From Hyphomicrobium sp. (lineage in GTDB: Bacteria > Pseudomonadota > Alphaproteobacteria > Rhizobiales > Hyphomicrobiaceae): a stretch of 64,000 bases of DNA. The stretch spans positions 178,157-242,156 of the forward strand of contig JAEUME010000003.1 of NCBI GenBank assembly GCA_016793445.1, written 5' to 3'. The notes beneath the pieces are model-generated. The model worked only from the letters and a program-made list of their open reading frames with translations. It did not search any database and had not been told where the DNA came from. This document shows, piece by piece, positions 54,654 through 63,855 of this stretch (the first letter of the stretch is position 1; every line of letters starts with the position of its first letter). Made by a program: the position numbers and the translations under genes.

Positions 54654-54801
54654 GTCATCCCGGCCGAGCGGAGCGAGCGCCGGGACCCAGGAGGGCCAGG
54701 CGTGATTTTGCGATGATATGTTTTGTGCTTCGCACTGATGCGCTGGGTCCCGGGTCTGCGCTTTGCCGGATTGCATCCGGCTTTCGCTTGCCCGGGATGA
54801 C
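54654..54801 (+). repeat. Dispersed palindromic repeat, family A copy 2
   Basis: About 148 bp, very close to copy 1 (starts GTCATCCCGGCCGAGCGGAG, ends CCCGGGATGAC) and to copy 3. It lies after hisG, in the gap before the convergent recQ. The middle is where copies differ most. Confidence 0.9.
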
Positions 54802-54916
54802 ACGGGAGGTTGGCGTTCCCGCCTTCCCGAGCAACGTGGGTGAGGTTACGGCTTCACCTCGTTCAACGTGCTCGCGATGCGCGTACGCGGCGGCTTCCAA
54901 TTGAGATAAACGCAAG

Positions 54917-57103
54917 CTAGCCCAGCTCCGCCAGGATGCACTTCAGGACGCCGAAGTCGTAGCGCCCATCGAGCGCCGCATGCGCGGGCCCCAGTTTGCC
55001 GGTTTCCAAAGTGTTGCAGCGCTCGAACGCCGCCAGGATCTCGTCCATCTGTGCGTCATCGAGCGGCAGCACGGCGCGCGCTTCGACAAGGCCCGCCGCG
55101 ATGGCGTCCGCGAAATGCGCGTAGACGGTTGAGACCGCGATCTCACGCTCGCTGGCGATCTCTTCCGCATCAAGCCCCCGCAGGTGCGCGGCGAGCGTCT
55201 GGTTGACGGAGGATGCCAGCCGGTTGTTGAGCATGGGATGGGGCTTGTACTGGCCGATGACCTCCAGGAAAGCCTTGCCGTAGCGCGCGATCTTGCTTGC
55301 GCCAAGCCCGGTGATGTCATGCAGGCCGGACTCGTCCGTGGGACGTTTTTCGGCGAGCTCGATGAGCGTGCGATCCTGCGCGACGACGTAGGGCGGCAGC
55401 TTGGCCGCGGCCGCAAGTTTCAAGCGCAATGCGCGCAGCGCCTGCAGCAGTGTCTCGTCTTGCGGCGAGACCTTGGCGATGATCTTGGCTTCGCGGCGGG
55501 ACTTCTTTTCCGGCGCACGCGTGACACGGATGAGAAACTTGGCTTCGCCGCGCAACACCGGCCGCGCGCTTGGCGTCAACGCCAACGTGGCGTGACCTTC
55601 CTCGTCCGCGCTCAGCAGGCCCGCTGCGATGAGCTGGCGGAATAAACCCTTCCAGGTGGCGGCAGGCACCTCCTTGCCGATGCCGAAGACGGACAGACGG
55701 TCATGGCCGTTGCGCACGATGCGCTCGTCCTCTTTGCCCATCAGCACATCGCACAGGTAGGTGACGCCATAGCGCTGCCCGGTGCGATAGACGGCTGACA
55801 GGGCTTTCTGCGCGGCGAGCGTGCCGTCCTCGGTCTTGGGTGGATTGAGACAGTTATCGCAGTTACCGCACGGTTCGGGCAGGCGCTCGCCGAAGTAGGC
55901 GAGCAAAGCCTGGCGGCGGCATCCGGGCATTTCCGCCAAACCGATGAGCGCGTCGAGCTTCTGGCGTTGGACGTGCTTGAAGGCATCCGATCCTTCGCTT
56001 TGCGCGATCCATTGGCGAAGTTGCACGACGTCACCGATGCCGTACGCCATCCACGCGTCCGCCGGTTCCCCGTCGCGCCCGGCGCGGCCCGTCTCCTGGT
56101 AATAGGCCTCGATGGACTTGGGCAGATTGAGATGGGCGACGAAGCGCACGTCCGGCTTGTCGATACCCATGCCGAACGCGATCGTTGCGACGACGATCAC
56201 GCCGTCCTCGTTCAAGAAGCGTGTCTGCGCGCCCGCACGGATATGCGGCTCCAATCCGGCGTGATAGGCGAGCGCCTTGCGGCCCTTGGAGGAGAGCCAG
56301 GCGGCCGTCTCCTCCACGGATTTGCGCGACAGGCAGTAGACGATCCCTGCGTCGTTTGGATGCTCGCTGGCGATAAACTGCCACAGACGCTCACGCGCAC
56401 TCATGGAACCCATCTCGGCGATGGTGTAGCGGATGTTGGGCCGGTCGAAGCTTGCGACATAGACTTCGGCGTCTTCCAGCGACAACTCGGTCACGATCTC
56501 CTGGCGCGTGCGCTCGTCGGCAGTGGCGGTGAGCGCGATGCGCGGCACATTGGGAAAGCGCGTGGCGAGGATCTTGAGCTGGCGATACTCGGGCCGGAAA
56601 TCATGCCCCCACTGAGACACGCAGTGCGCCTCGTCGATGGCGAACAGTGCGACCTCGTGACGTGCAAGCAGATTGAGCGTGCGGTCCTGCACGAGACGCT
56701 CTGGCGCGACGTAGAGAAGATCGAGTGCGCCAGCGGCGAACTCGCGCTCGATGGCATCCTGCGCCAGCCGGTCGAGCGTGGAATTGAGGAAGGCGGCCTT
56801 GACGCCAACGTCCTTCAAGGCGTCGACCTGATCCTGCATCAGGGCAATGAGCGGCGAGACGACGACGCCGGAGCCGGTGCGTACCAGCGCGGGGATCTGA
56901 TAGCACAGCGATTTGCCGCCGCCCGTCGGCATCAAGGCGAGGCAATCGCGGCCCTCCAGCAGCGCCGCGATGATACCTTCCTGATGCAGGCGGAAACTCT
57001 TGTAACCGAACACCTCGTCGAGTTTGGCGCGCGCCGCGTCGAGAGGTTTGGGGCTCAGCAGATCGAAGGCCGGCAAGGCTTTGGGCGCGGCGGATGCCGG
57101 CAT
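54917..57103 (-). CDS. recQ: ATP-dependent DNA helicase RecQ
   Basis: A 728-residue RecQ. Helicase motifs: [17 protein letters not shown] (I), [17 protein letters not shown] (II and aromatic loop), ALTATA (III), [16 protein letters not shown] (V) and [12 protein letters not shown] (VI). The zinc part has [12 protein letters not shown] with CGNCDNC, then the RQC winged helix, an HRDC domain ([20 protein letters not shown]) and a C-terminal HTH with [20 protein letters not shown]. It unwinds recombination and repair DNA. ATG at 57103 chosen; a TTG at 57142 is possible. Confidence 0.95.
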   Translation of the reverse strand: MPASAAPKALPAFDLLSPKPLDAARAKLDEVFGYKSFRLHQEGIIAALLEGRDCLALMPTGGGKSLCYQIPALVRTGSGVVVSPLIALMQDQVDALKDVGVKAAFLNSTLDRLAQDAIEREFAAGALDLLYVAPERLVQDRTLNLLARHEVALFAIDEAHCVSQWGHDFRPEYRQLKILATRFPNVPRIALTATADERTRQEIVTELSLEDAEVYVASFDRPNIRYTIAEMGSMSARERLWQFIASEHPNDAGIVYCLSRKSVEETAAWLSSKGRKALAYHAGLEPHIRAGAQTRFLNEDGVIVVATIAFGMGIDKPDVRFVAHLNLPKSIEAYYQETGRAGRDGEPADAWMAYGIGDVVQLRQWIAQSEGSDAFKHVQRQKLDALIGLAEMPGCRRQALLAYFGERLPEPCGNCDNCLNPPKTEDGTLAAQKALSAVYRTGQRYGVTYLCDVLMGKEDERIVRNGHDRLSVFGIGKEVPAATWKGLFRQLIAAGLLSADEEGHATLALTPSARPVLRGEAKFLIRVTRAPEKKSRREAKIIAKVSPQDETLLQALRALRLKLAAAAKLPPYVVAQDRTLIELAEKRPTDESGLHDITGLGASKIARYGKAFLEVIGQYKPHPMLNNRLASSVNQTLAAHLRGLDAEEIASEREIAVSTVYAHFADAIAAGLVEARAVLPLDDAQMDEILAAFERCNTLETGKLGPAHAALDGRYDFGVLKCILAELG

Positions 57104-57229
57104 TGCGGTGATGCTCCGGAAGGACGCGACTGTGACCGGCAACTCATAGGCTGATTCTGGGCGCGGGCTGGCAGCGCGGATCGCCGCTGCGCAGACAATC
57201 CCGTTGAAAACTTGAAAGGATTTTCGGCA

Positions 57230-57472
57230 ACGGCGAAACTCGCCAACACTTGGCGAGCCGTTCAGGCACAGTTCATGTTGGGGCCGCTAAGGTCCTCTCC
57301 AAGCTGATGGAGCTAGCGCCCATCAGGTCGCAAGGTGCCCGGCCAGGCTTCCCCCCCTTTCCCCCCGGCCTGGCCGGCGCTACCTCAGGACACAGCGCAA
57401 CTTCTTCTCCCCCGTGATTCCTCCCAAGATTGATCGTCTCCCCTGCCGCCGGTCCCGACCGGCGGTTTTCTT
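57230..57472 (+). ncRNA. Candidate small RNA or attenuated leader
   Basis: The plus strand shows a hairpin CTCGCCAA-CAC-TTGGCGAG (57239-57257), then a perfect 10 bp stem CCGGCCAGGC / GCCTGGCCGG (57339-57377) whose loop is almost pure C and T (runs of 7 and 6 C), then a single-stranded pyrimidine tract with CTCCCCC, CCTCCC and CTCCCC, and finally an intrinsic terminator. C-rich loops and anti-Shine-Dalgarno words are a trait of several alphaproteobacterial sRNAs. No promoter of good quality was found, and the exact 5' end is unknown; the alternative is a premature-termination leader of the asparaginase gene. Confidence 0.4.
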
Positions 57473-57473
57473 T
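57446..57473 (+). terminator. Orphan intrinsic terminator 100 bp before the asparaginase gene
   Basis: CCGCCGGT-CCCG-ACCGGCGG followed by TTTTCTTT, a perfect 8 bp stem. No plus-strand gene ends upstream, since recQ points the other way. Confidence 0.8.
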
Positions 57474-57575
57474 CCCACTGGTTTTATTGCGCGTTGCCAG
57501 CCGCTTACCGAACGGACATGGCCGGTGCGCCTTTGCCCTCTCGATTTTCGTGCTGCGACGCGGTAAGTGCGAAAG

Positions 57576-58601
57576 ATGGCCTATCCGATCGCAGAATCCT
57601 TATCGCGCAATCCCGTCCTGATCGAAGTCACGCGCGGCCCCCTCGTGGAGTGCCGGCATCGCGGCGTGGTCGCGGTCGCCGACGCCTCTGGATCCCTGGT
57701 GCTGGAACTGGGTGACAGTCGCGCACCGGTGTACCCGCGCTCGGCGATCAAGCCGCTTCAGGCGCTGCCCTTCATCGAGACGGGCGCCGCCGACCGCTAT
57801 GGTTTTAAGAACCGTCATCTTGCGCTTGCCTCGGCCTCGCACTCAGGTACGCGCGGGCAAGTGACGGCGGCGGGGGAAATGCTTGCAGCGATCGGGCTTG
57901 ATGAGTCCGCGCTCCATTGCGGCACCCATCTGCCCCGTGATGAAGACGAGCAGCGTGCGCTATTGCGGACCGGCAGCAAGCCGACGCCGTTGCATCACAA
58001 CTGCTCGGGCAAGCATGCCGCGATGCTGGCGACCGCCCGTCATCTTGGTGAGCCAACAGCGACCTACGAGCAGGCCGATCATCCCGTGCAGCAGCGCATC
58101 CGCGCGATGCTGGAGGACATGGCAGGCATCGAGATAACCGCCGACGTGTGCGGTATCGACGGTTGTTCGGTGCCCAACTGGGCGCTTCCCGCGGCAAATC
58201 TGGCCCGCGCTTATGCCCGTTTTGGCACGGGCGAGGGACTGTCGCCCGAGCGCGCCAAGGCGGCGCAGCGTTTGAGGGCTGCCTCCCGTGCCGAACCCGA
58301 TTTTCTCGCCGGGCCCGCACGCCTCGATACACGCATACAGACGCTTCTCGACGGCGCTGCTTTCATCAAAACGGGGGCGGAAGGCGCTTATTGCGGCTGT
58401 TTTCCGCAAGCAGGGTTGGGCTTCGCGCTCAAGATGGATGACGGAGCGTCGCGCGGTGCGGAAGCCATCGTGTCCATGCTCATTGAATCGTACGTTCCGT
58501 CGGCGCGCGGCAAGCTGCCGTTGAAGACCCTGAAGAATGCCCAAGGCAAGGACGTCGGCGTGATCCGCCCGTCATCGCTCGCTCGCGTCGCCTTGCGCTG
58601 A
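57576..58601 (+). CDS. L-asparaginase II, rhizobial ReAV-like
   Basis: A 341-residue asparaginase of the family of Rhizobium etli inducible asparaginase (PF06089), unlike the E. coli enzymes. It converts asparagine to aspartate and ammonia. Catalytic SxxK is at Ser56-Lys59 (RSAIKPLQALPF) and the zinc site at Cys143/Lys146 (HNCSGKHAAM) and Cys197 (CGIDGCSVPNWALP), all shifted by 8 from the numbers I recall for ReAV (48, 51, 135, 138, 189). ATG at 57576 chosen; a GTG three codons earlier is possible. Monocistronic. Confidence 0.92.
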   Translation: MAYPIAESLSRNPVLIEVTRGPLVECRHRGVVAVADASGSLVLELGDSRAPVYPRSAIKPLQALPFIETGAADRYGFKNRHLALASASHSGTRGQVTAAGEMLAAIGLDESALHCGTHLPRDEDEQRALLRTGSKPTPLHHNCSGKHAAMLATARHLGEPTATYEQADHPVQQRIRAMLEDMAGIEITADVCGIDGCSVPNWALPAANLARAYARFGTGEGLSPERAKAAQRLRAASRAEPDFLAGPARLDTRIQTLLDGAAFIKTGAEGAYCGCFPQAGLGFALKMDDGASRGAEAIVSMLIESYVPSARGKLPLKTLKNAQGKDVGVIRPSSLARVALR

Positions 58602-58685
58602 ACGTCCGATCGACGTCGCGTCTGATCGTTATTCCGGCCGGGCGTCCTTTCTCCTGTCATTTCCGCTGAGCGCTTTTCTCTTCTT

Positions 58686-58833
58686 GCCATCCCGGCCGAG
58701 CGGTAGCGCGCGCCGGGACCCAGGAGGGCTTGGCGTGATCTTGCAATGAGATGTATTGCGCTTCGCGCTATGCGCTGGGTCCCGGGTCGGCGCTCTGGCC
58801 GGACTGCATCCGGCTTCGCTTGCCCGGGATGAC
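58686..58833 (+). repeat. Dispersed palindromic repeat, family A copy 3
   Basis: About 148 bp, same order as copies 1 and 2 (CATCCCGGCCGAGCGG at the start, CCCGGGATGAC at the end), with a small insertion in the left arm and more substitutions. It lies after the asparaginase gene. Confidence 0.88.
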
Positions 58834-58843
58834 AAGTGCTTTG

Positions 58844-58868
58844 CGGAAAAGTGGGAACCGGTTTTCCG
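58844..58868. repeat. Short palindromic element CGGAAAA...TTTTCCG
   Basis: CGGAAAA, 11 bases with GTGGGAACCGG, TTTTCCG, a word order I know as a common extragenic element in rhizobial genomes. It sits between repeat A copy 3 and the 14 bp-arm palindrome. Confidence 0.6.
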
Positions 58869-58893
58869 ATAAGAAGCACGACAAAACAAAAGC

Positions 58894-58935
58894 CTAGAGC
58901 CGTTCCGCGTTCCATCGAAAACGGAACGGCTCTAG
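58894..58935. repeat. Perfect 14 bp-arm palindrome at the 3' end of the beta-helix gene
   Basis: CTAGAGCCGTTCCG, 14-base loop, CGGAACGGCTCTAG. The right arm contains the minus-strand TAG stop (58932-58934) of the beta-helix gene. It can act as terminator or mRNA-end hairpin for that gene; a family of such AGAGCC-type palindromes is common in Hyphomicrobiales. Confidence 0.85.
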
Positions 58936-60320
58936 ACGGCGACGTTGCCGTTCAGCGCGATGCGGCCGGCGGTCGAGGGGTCGCGTGCGAGATCGGGACC
59001 AACGACAACGCCAAGCGTCATCTTGCGGATTGCGCCGCCGGGCGCTTGCGAAATGAGATTGTTGGCGATGAGGCATGCGCCCGCCTCGGGATCGCCGGTG
59101 ATCGAAATGCCCACGCGCGAACGGCGGATGACGTTTCCCGTCGCGGCGACATCGCGCATATAAGCGCCCCAGCCGATCTGGATGCCGGTCGCCGGGGCGC
59201 CTTCGATCGTATTGCCTGTGACGGCGGCGTCGGCTTCCACGCTGATCCCCTCGCCCCGTTTTTCGCCGTCCGGCTCTTTCTCGCGGCGAAACAGATTGCG
59301 GATCAGGTTGCCCTGGATGACGGCAAGCCGTCCGCCTTCATTGAAGTTCGTTACCGAAATGCCAGTTGCGGCGGTGTCGACGGCGTTGTTGGCGATCACG
59401 CAGCCTTCAAAACCGAACTCCGCGTAGAGCGCGACTTCGCCGAGCCGTTCGCAACTGTTGGCGATGATCTGGAGGTTGGAGGCGGCATTGCCGCGCACGG
59501 CGCTGTAGGTGCAGTCCGAAATGCGATTGGCTTGGACCAGAACGCCGCCGGCGCGAAACACGTTGATGCCGTTGCCCCACTCGCCCGAGCCGCCGGGCGC
59601 GTTGCGAATCTGGCTGATGCGGTTGGCGGCGACAAGCGTGCCGTCCTCGCCCGGCTCGCTGCGCCAGACGAGGATGCCGTTGCCAGCGCAGCGGGTGACG
59701 GCATTGCCCGAGATGTCGAGCCCTTGCGCGTCGAGCGACTTGATCCCGGCGTCGAGCACGTCGCACACGCTCGTCCGGGTCACGCGTCCGCTGCATTGGC
59801 TCAGCGCGATGCCGCACATTGCGCTGTTGCGCACCTCGACGTTGTCGATTGCGATGCCTTGGGCGCGGGTGATGCTCAACAACCCTTCGCCTCGCGTCGC
59901 ATCGAGGGCTTTGTACGCGCCATCGATGACGAGGCCTTCAAGCACGATGCCGTCGGCTTTGTCGGCTGTGATGCACGCGGGCCCGCCTGAAAACATCAGC
60001 ACGGTGCGCCGCGCGGTGCCGATCAACGCGGTCCCCGAACGCAGCCGCAAATCCGAGATGCGAAAGACGCCTTCGGGCAGAACCAGCGCGCGGCCTTGGC
60101 GCGCGGCGTCATCGATAAGGCGTTGCAGAGCCGCCGTCTGGTCTTCCGCGGCGTTGGGCGTCACCTCGCCCATGATCTTGTTGCCGATCTGGCGAAAGGC
60201 GGCGCGCAAGGGCTTCGCCTTGGCCGGTGCGGTATCGGCGGCGTGCGCGCTTGTTGCGGCTGCCGCCGCAGCGCCAAGCCCGAAACTGGCGGCGAGAAGG
60301 GAGCGGCGATCGACGGTCAT
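58932..60320 (-). CDS. Tat-exported right-handed beta-helix protein (TIGR03808 type)
   Basis: A 462-residue protein with a twin-arginine signal (DRRSLLAASFGLGAAAAAATS) at residues 4-27. The mature part is built from many parallel beta-helix turns, seen as repeated N-x-I/V and G-I-x-V/I steps such as VVAANRISQIRNAPGGSG, GNGINVFRAGGVLVQANRIS and ATGISVTNFNEGG. It fits the TIGR03808 family of Tat-exported proteins with repeats, of unknown function, found in Rhizobiales. ATG at 60320 chosen; the frame is open 41 codons upstream. It may be a sugar-acting or surface protein. Confidence 0.88.
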   Translation of the reverse strand: MTVDRRSLLAASFGLGAAAAAATSAHAADTAPAKAKPLRAAFRQIGNKIMGEVTPNAAEDQTAALQRLIDDAARQGRALVLPEGVFRISDLRLRSGTALIGTARRTVLMFSGGPACITADKADGIVLEGLVIDGAYKALDATRGEGLLSITRAQGIAIDNVEVRNSAMCGIALSQCSGRVTRTSVCDVLDAGIKSLDAQGLDISGNAVTRCAGNGILVWRSEPGEDGTLVAANRISQIRNAPGGSGEWGNGINVFRAGGVLVQANRISDCTYSAVRGNAASNLQIIANSCERLGEVALYAEFGFEGCVIANNAVDTAATGISVTNFNEGGRLAVIQGNLIRNLFRREKEPDGEKRGEGISVEADAAVTGNTIEGAPATGIQIGWGAYMRDVAATGNVIRRSRVGISITGDPEAGACLIANNLISQAPGGAIRKMTLGVVVGPDLARDPSTAGRIALNGNVAV

Positions 60321-60394
60321 GGCGGTCTCCTGGCGGGTATCGGCACCAGGACAAGCAACAACGGCGCCAGTCAGGTAAACGTTAAGCTGGATAG

Positions 60395-61048
60395 TTAATC
60401 CGCCAAATATTGGATGGTGGCGGCGTCTCGATCCTCCAGGCACGCCCGCACGATTTCCAAAGCCCCCTCCAACGCATCTGGGAAGCTCAGGGGCGGGCCT
60501 TCGAGGTCCGCGGGTATGTGGATGAAGCCCGAGCGGCAGGCCGCCGCAACGGCCTTGGTGGCCGTCAGGCTATGGTAAAGGACAGCATTGCAAAGATAGC
60601 CGCCCGCGTCGTCCGACAATGAGACGGGAAAGCCGCGCGCCTTGAGACGTGCTTCGATTTTGGCCGTGTCGATGCTGACCGGATGCAGGTCCGGTCCATC
60701 CTGGGACAGCCGGGCGTCGGAGGGCAGACAGCCCGTCGCATCGGGCGACAGGCGGCAGATGTTATGCGCCTGCCGTTCGATGCGAAAGCCGCGCGCGCTT
60801 GCGGCGACGCCGAAGTGCAGCGCAAGCGAAGGCCGATGGCGGGCGATCAGCGCCATCGCGCGGCCGGGCGCGGCCCCCCAGGTGGTGTCGAGAACGTCGT
60901 GATGAAAAACGTGACTGGGAAAAGCGCTGGCGGCGGTCTGCGCCAATAGAGGCACCAGCCGCGCCGTCGCATTCGCTGCAACACCGGGGAAAGGCCCGAA
61001 GCCCGTGAGCAGAACCGTGCCTGTTGGGCCGTGTATCGCGTGTGTCAT
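60395..61048 (-). CDS. pcp: Pyroglutamyl-peptidase I (C15 family)
   Basis: A 217-residue cysteine peptidase that removes N-terminal pyroglutamate. Marks: VLLTGFGPFPGVAANATARL at the start, HFGVAASARGFRIERQAHNI, the nucleophile in GGYLCNAVLYHSL, and the catalytic His in GFIHIPADLEG. The ATG at 61048 is the family start; 50 codons upstream in frame belong to the repeat region. A little divergent from model enzymes, but all active-site residues are present. Confidence 0.9.
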   Translation of the reverse strand: MTHAIHGPTGTVLLTGFGPFPGVAANATARLVPLLAQTAASAFPSHVFHHDVLDTTWGAAPGRAMALIARHRPSLALHFGVAASARGFRIERQAHNICRLSPDATGCLPSDARLSQDGPDLHPVSIDTAKIEARLKARGFPVSLSDDAGGYLCNAVLYHSLTATKAVAAACRSGFIHIPADLEGPPLSFPDALEGALEIVRACLEDRDAATIQYLAD

Positions 61049-61130
61049 GCCGTTCAACCTAGCAGGCTGTTGCAATTCGAACGAGGGCGAGGATGTTGCG
61101 AAGGCGACTGGGGCACGCGCCGCCCACTTT

Positions 61131-61300
61131 TCCCTCTCCCCGTTTTTTACGGGGAGAGGTCTGGGTGAGGGGCGGCTCCAGAAAGACAGAGGCCTCACGC
61201 GTCCTTAACGGCGAGAGGAAGACAGCACGCGCAGACCTGCAAGCGGCCGCCCCTCACCCGCCCCTTCGGGGCACCCTCTCCCCGCGCGCGGGGAGAGGAA
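61131..61300. repeat. Diverged relative of repeat family B
   Basis: It is bounded by two hairpins: CCCTCTCCCCG-TTTTTTA-CGGGGAGAGG (61132-61157) and CCCTCTCCCC-GCGCGC-GGGGAGAGG (61274-61298), and ends with CCCCTTCGGGGCACC as family B does. The middle differs. It fills the gap upstream of pcp; the rest of 61049-61440 shows no gene. Confidence 0.65.
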
Positions 61301-61440
61301 AGAACGCTAGCCCGAAACGAGCAGGCTGAGAGCGTTATCGCGCGCACTTTTCCCTCTCCGCAAAGGAGAAGGGCGTGCGTTCATGAGATCGCAACCGGCT
61401 GGAGTGGATGGCGTGCGCGTCCGCGAGGTGCTTTCAAGGT

Positions 61441-61701
61441 TCAATCGGACGAAGGCGCGGCTGAGGCGGTCTTGAAGTAGGGCTCGACCACGCCTTTGAG
61501 CTTCACTGTGATGGGGTTGCCCTTGCGGTCGCGGGAGTTGCCGGCCGCGACGCGGATCCAGCCTTCGGACACGCAGTACTCCTCCACGTTCGTCTTCTCG
61601 GTGCCGTTGAAGCGGATGCCGACGTCACGCGCCAGGATCGCCTCGTCGTAGTGCGGGCTTGAGGGCTGGACGGAAAGCCGGTCAGGCAGTTTGTCGGTCA
61701 T
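61441..61701 (-). CDS. DUF3297 family protein
   Basis: An 86-residue protein matching DUF3297: LPDRLSVQPSSPHYDEAILA, VGIRFNGTEKTNVEEYCVSE, GWIRVAAGNSRDRKGNPITV and KLKGVVEPYF. It is conserved in proteobacteria without known function. Downstream of ychF on the same strand. Confidence 0.9.
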   Translation of the reverse strand: MTDKLPDRLSVQPSSPHYDEAILARDVGIRFNGTEKTNVEEYCVSEGWIRVAAGNSRDRKGNPITVKLKGVVEPYFKTASAAPSSD

Positions 61702-61776
61702 GATCGTTTCCTCGCCGGGTTCAAATCTCTTGATCCGCGCGCCATTAAGGGCACGAATGGGGAGAGGGCATGGCGC

Positions 61777-62874
61777 TCAGTTCGCAAAGCGGAAATGCAT
61801 GACGTCGCCATCCTGCACGACGTACTCTTTTCCTTCCAGACGCATCTTGCCGGCTTCCTTGGCTCCGGTTTCGCCGTTGAGCGTGGAGTAGTCATCGTAG
61901 GCGATGGTTTCGGCGCGGATGAAGCCCTTCTCGAAATCCGTGTGAATGACGCCCGCGGCTTGCGGCGCCTTGGTGCCGCGGGTGATGGTCCAGGCGCGCG
62001 CCTCCTTGGGCCCGACCGTGAAGTAGGTGACCAGATCGAGCAGCTTGTAGCCTGCACGGATCAACCGGTTGAGGCCAGCCTCGGAAAGTCCCATCTCGGC
62101 AAGGAAGGCGTCGCGGTCCTCCGCTGCGAGCCCGGCAAACTCGCTTTCGATCTTGGCCGAGATGACGACCGTGGCCGCGCCTTCGCTGGCTGCGCGCTCC
62201 TCGACGCTCCTGGAGAATGCGTTGCCTTGGGCAGCCGAGGCTTCATCGACGTTGCACACGTAGAGCACGGGCTTGGACGTCAGAAGTTGCAGGCCGCGGA
62301 AGATCGGCATTTCCTCCGGCGTGATCTGGGCAAGGCGCGCGGGCTTGCCCTCGCGCAACAGAGCGAGGGCTTTTTCCATGATCGCAAGTTGTGCCTTGGC
62401 ATCCTTGTCGCCCGACTTCGCCTTCTTCTCGATCTGAGCGGCACGCTTTTCCACGCTCTCCAGATCGGCGAGCATAAGCTCGGTCTCGACCGTGTCGGCG
62501 TCCGCGATGGGGTCGATGCGATTTTCGACGTGCGTGACATCGCCATCCTCAAAGCAGCGCAGGACGTAGGCGACGGCATCGACTTCGCGGATGTGGGAAA
62601 GGAACTTGTTGCCTAATCCTTCGCCTTTGGACGCGCCGCGCACGAGTCCTGCGATGTCGACGAACGTGAGGCGCGTCGGGATGATCTCTTTCGAGCCTGC
62701 GATCCTGGCGAGCGTGTCGAGACGCTCGTCGGGCACGCCGACTTCGCCGACGTTCGGCTCGATCGTGCAAAAGGGATAGTTGGCGGCCTCTGCGGCTGCC
62801 GTTTGGGTCAGCGCGTTGAAGAGGGTCGACTTGCCCACATTCGGCAAGCCGACGATGCCCATCTTGAAACCCAT
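61777..62874 (-). CDS. ychF: Redox-regulated ATPase YchF (Obg family)
   Basis: A 365-residue P-loop protein that binds ATP rather than GTP and touches the ribosome. Marks: GIVGLPNVGKSTLFNAL, the altered G4 region, LTFVDIAGLVRGASKGEGLG, and a C-terminal TGS domain (EGKEYVVQDGDVMHFRFAN). Length and order are usual. DUF3297 follows after 75 bp. Confidence 0.97.
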   Translation of the reverse strand: MGFKMGIVGLPNVGKSTLFNALTQTAAAEAANYPFCTIEPNVGEVGVPDERLDTLARIAGSKEIIPTRLTFVDIAGLVRGASKGEGLGNKFLSHIREVDAVAYVLRCFEDGDVTHVENRIDPIADADTVETELMLADLESVEKRAAQIEKKAKSGDKDAKAQLAIMEKALALLREGKPARLAQITPEEMPIFRGLQLLTSKPVLYVCNVDEASAAQGNAFSRSVEERAASEGAATVVISAKIESEFAGLAAEDRDAFLAEMGLSEAGLNRLIRAGYKLLDLVTYFTVGPKEARAWTITRGTKAPQAAGVIHTDFEKGFIRAETIAYDDYSTLNGETGAKEAGKMRLEGKEYVVQDGDVMHFRFAN

Positions 62875-63084
62875 GTGTGATTTGTCCTTGGATTGCGTCG
62901 CGCTGAGCTACAACGCTCATCCTCGAAGATCAATGGGCCGCGATGGCGCGGAAGTCTGGTTTTCGGCCACTTATCAGGTATCTGGCGCCCGTTACACGGG
63001 CTTGGCGCGGTTTGCGCTAGGCCAGCGTATTGCAACGTGCATGCGGGAATGGCCGCAACGGCGCCGGCAAGATGTTTGAGAAAC

Positions 63085-63855
63085 TCATGGTGGATGCAGA
63101 ACTCCCAGATAGAACATTCTGCGGCGGGCGTCCTCGTGCAGGCTGTTGATGGCGAGAACCTTTGCGTAGCTCTCCAATGCCAGTTCCTTGTCGCCCCATT
63201 CGCGGGCCATCTCGCCGCGCATCCAGAACAGCGGCAGGTAGCGGCCGTTGATCGCGATACCCTTGTCGAACTCGGCCTTGGCCTTCTCCCGGTCCTTCAT
63301 GGCGTTGAAGACCTGGGCGCGCCCCATGTACGCTTCCACCTCGGTCGGATTGAGCGCGAGAGATTTATCGAAGTCGGCGAGCGCTTCCTCGTAGCGATGG
63401 GCACCCATACGGGCAAGCCCGCGGCTGCGGAAATATCCGTCGTTGCCAGGACTGTGCCCGATGAGGCGGGTATAATCCTCGGCCGCCGTGAGGAATTGTC
63501 CGAGCTTTTGTCGCGCGTCCGCGCGTCCCTCCAGCGCTCTGACGTTGTCGGGCTCATGTTGCAGCACGGCCGAATAGTCATCGGCAGCAGCGGCGAACTC
63601 CTCTTCCTTGCTCCAGCCCACGGCGCGCAGAATGAGAATGCGCACGCGTTCTGCGGGCTCGAGCTTCGTGGTGGTGAGCAAGTGCGTGCAGGCACGCACG
63701 ACGAGGGGCGCGGAATCCGTCTGCTCGCAATCTTTTAAGGTCGGCACCTCACCGCCTGCCGGCTGGCCGGGAGGATCGGCGTGCTGCGCGGCCGCGGGAG
63801 CGGCGAAAAGAACGATGAACACATTGGCGGCAAGCCTAGCGCAATTTCCGATCAT
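63085..63855 (-). CDS. Exported TPR protein
   Basis: A 256-residue protein with a signal peptide (residues 1-23, LAANVFIVLFAAPAAAQ) and four or five TPR units, for example DDYSAVLQHEPDNVRALEGRA in part, DYTRLIGHSPGNDGYFRSRG, DFDKSLALNPTEVEAYMGRA and EFDKGIAINGRYLPLFWMRG. A Cys pair near residues 43 and 56 may form a disulfide. TPR arrays hold other proteins together in the periplasm. The ATG lies at the very edge of a family B repeat, so its leader and ribosome site come from that repeat. No better-known name. Confidence 0.85.
   Translation of the reverse strand: MIGNCARLAANVFIVLFAAPAAAQHADPPGQPAGGEVPTLKDCEQTDSAPLVVRACTHLLTTTKLEPAERVRILILRAVGWSKEEEFAAAADDYSAVLQHEPDNVRALEGRADARQKLGQFLTAAEDYTRLIGHSPGNDGYFRSRGLARMGAHRYEEALADFDKSLALNPTEVEAYMGRAQVFNAMKDREKAKAEFDKGIAINGRYLPLFWMRGEMAREWGDKELALESYAKVLAINSLHEDARRRMFYLGVLHPP

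Larger units (their letters stand above)
57104..57575. other. recQ-asparaginase divergent gap with structured elements
   Basis: 472 bases without a protein gene. It contains three hairpins on the plus strand (57239-57257, 57339-57377 and the terminator 57446-57469) and long pyrimidine runs. It either encodes a small RNA or the long, structured leader of the asparaginase gene. Confidence 0.5.

Noticed and set aside
50773..58835. CRISPR array suggested by repeated words
   Set aside because: The three similar units are ~145 bp long and kilobases apart with genes between, so they are dispersed palindromic repeats, not an array.
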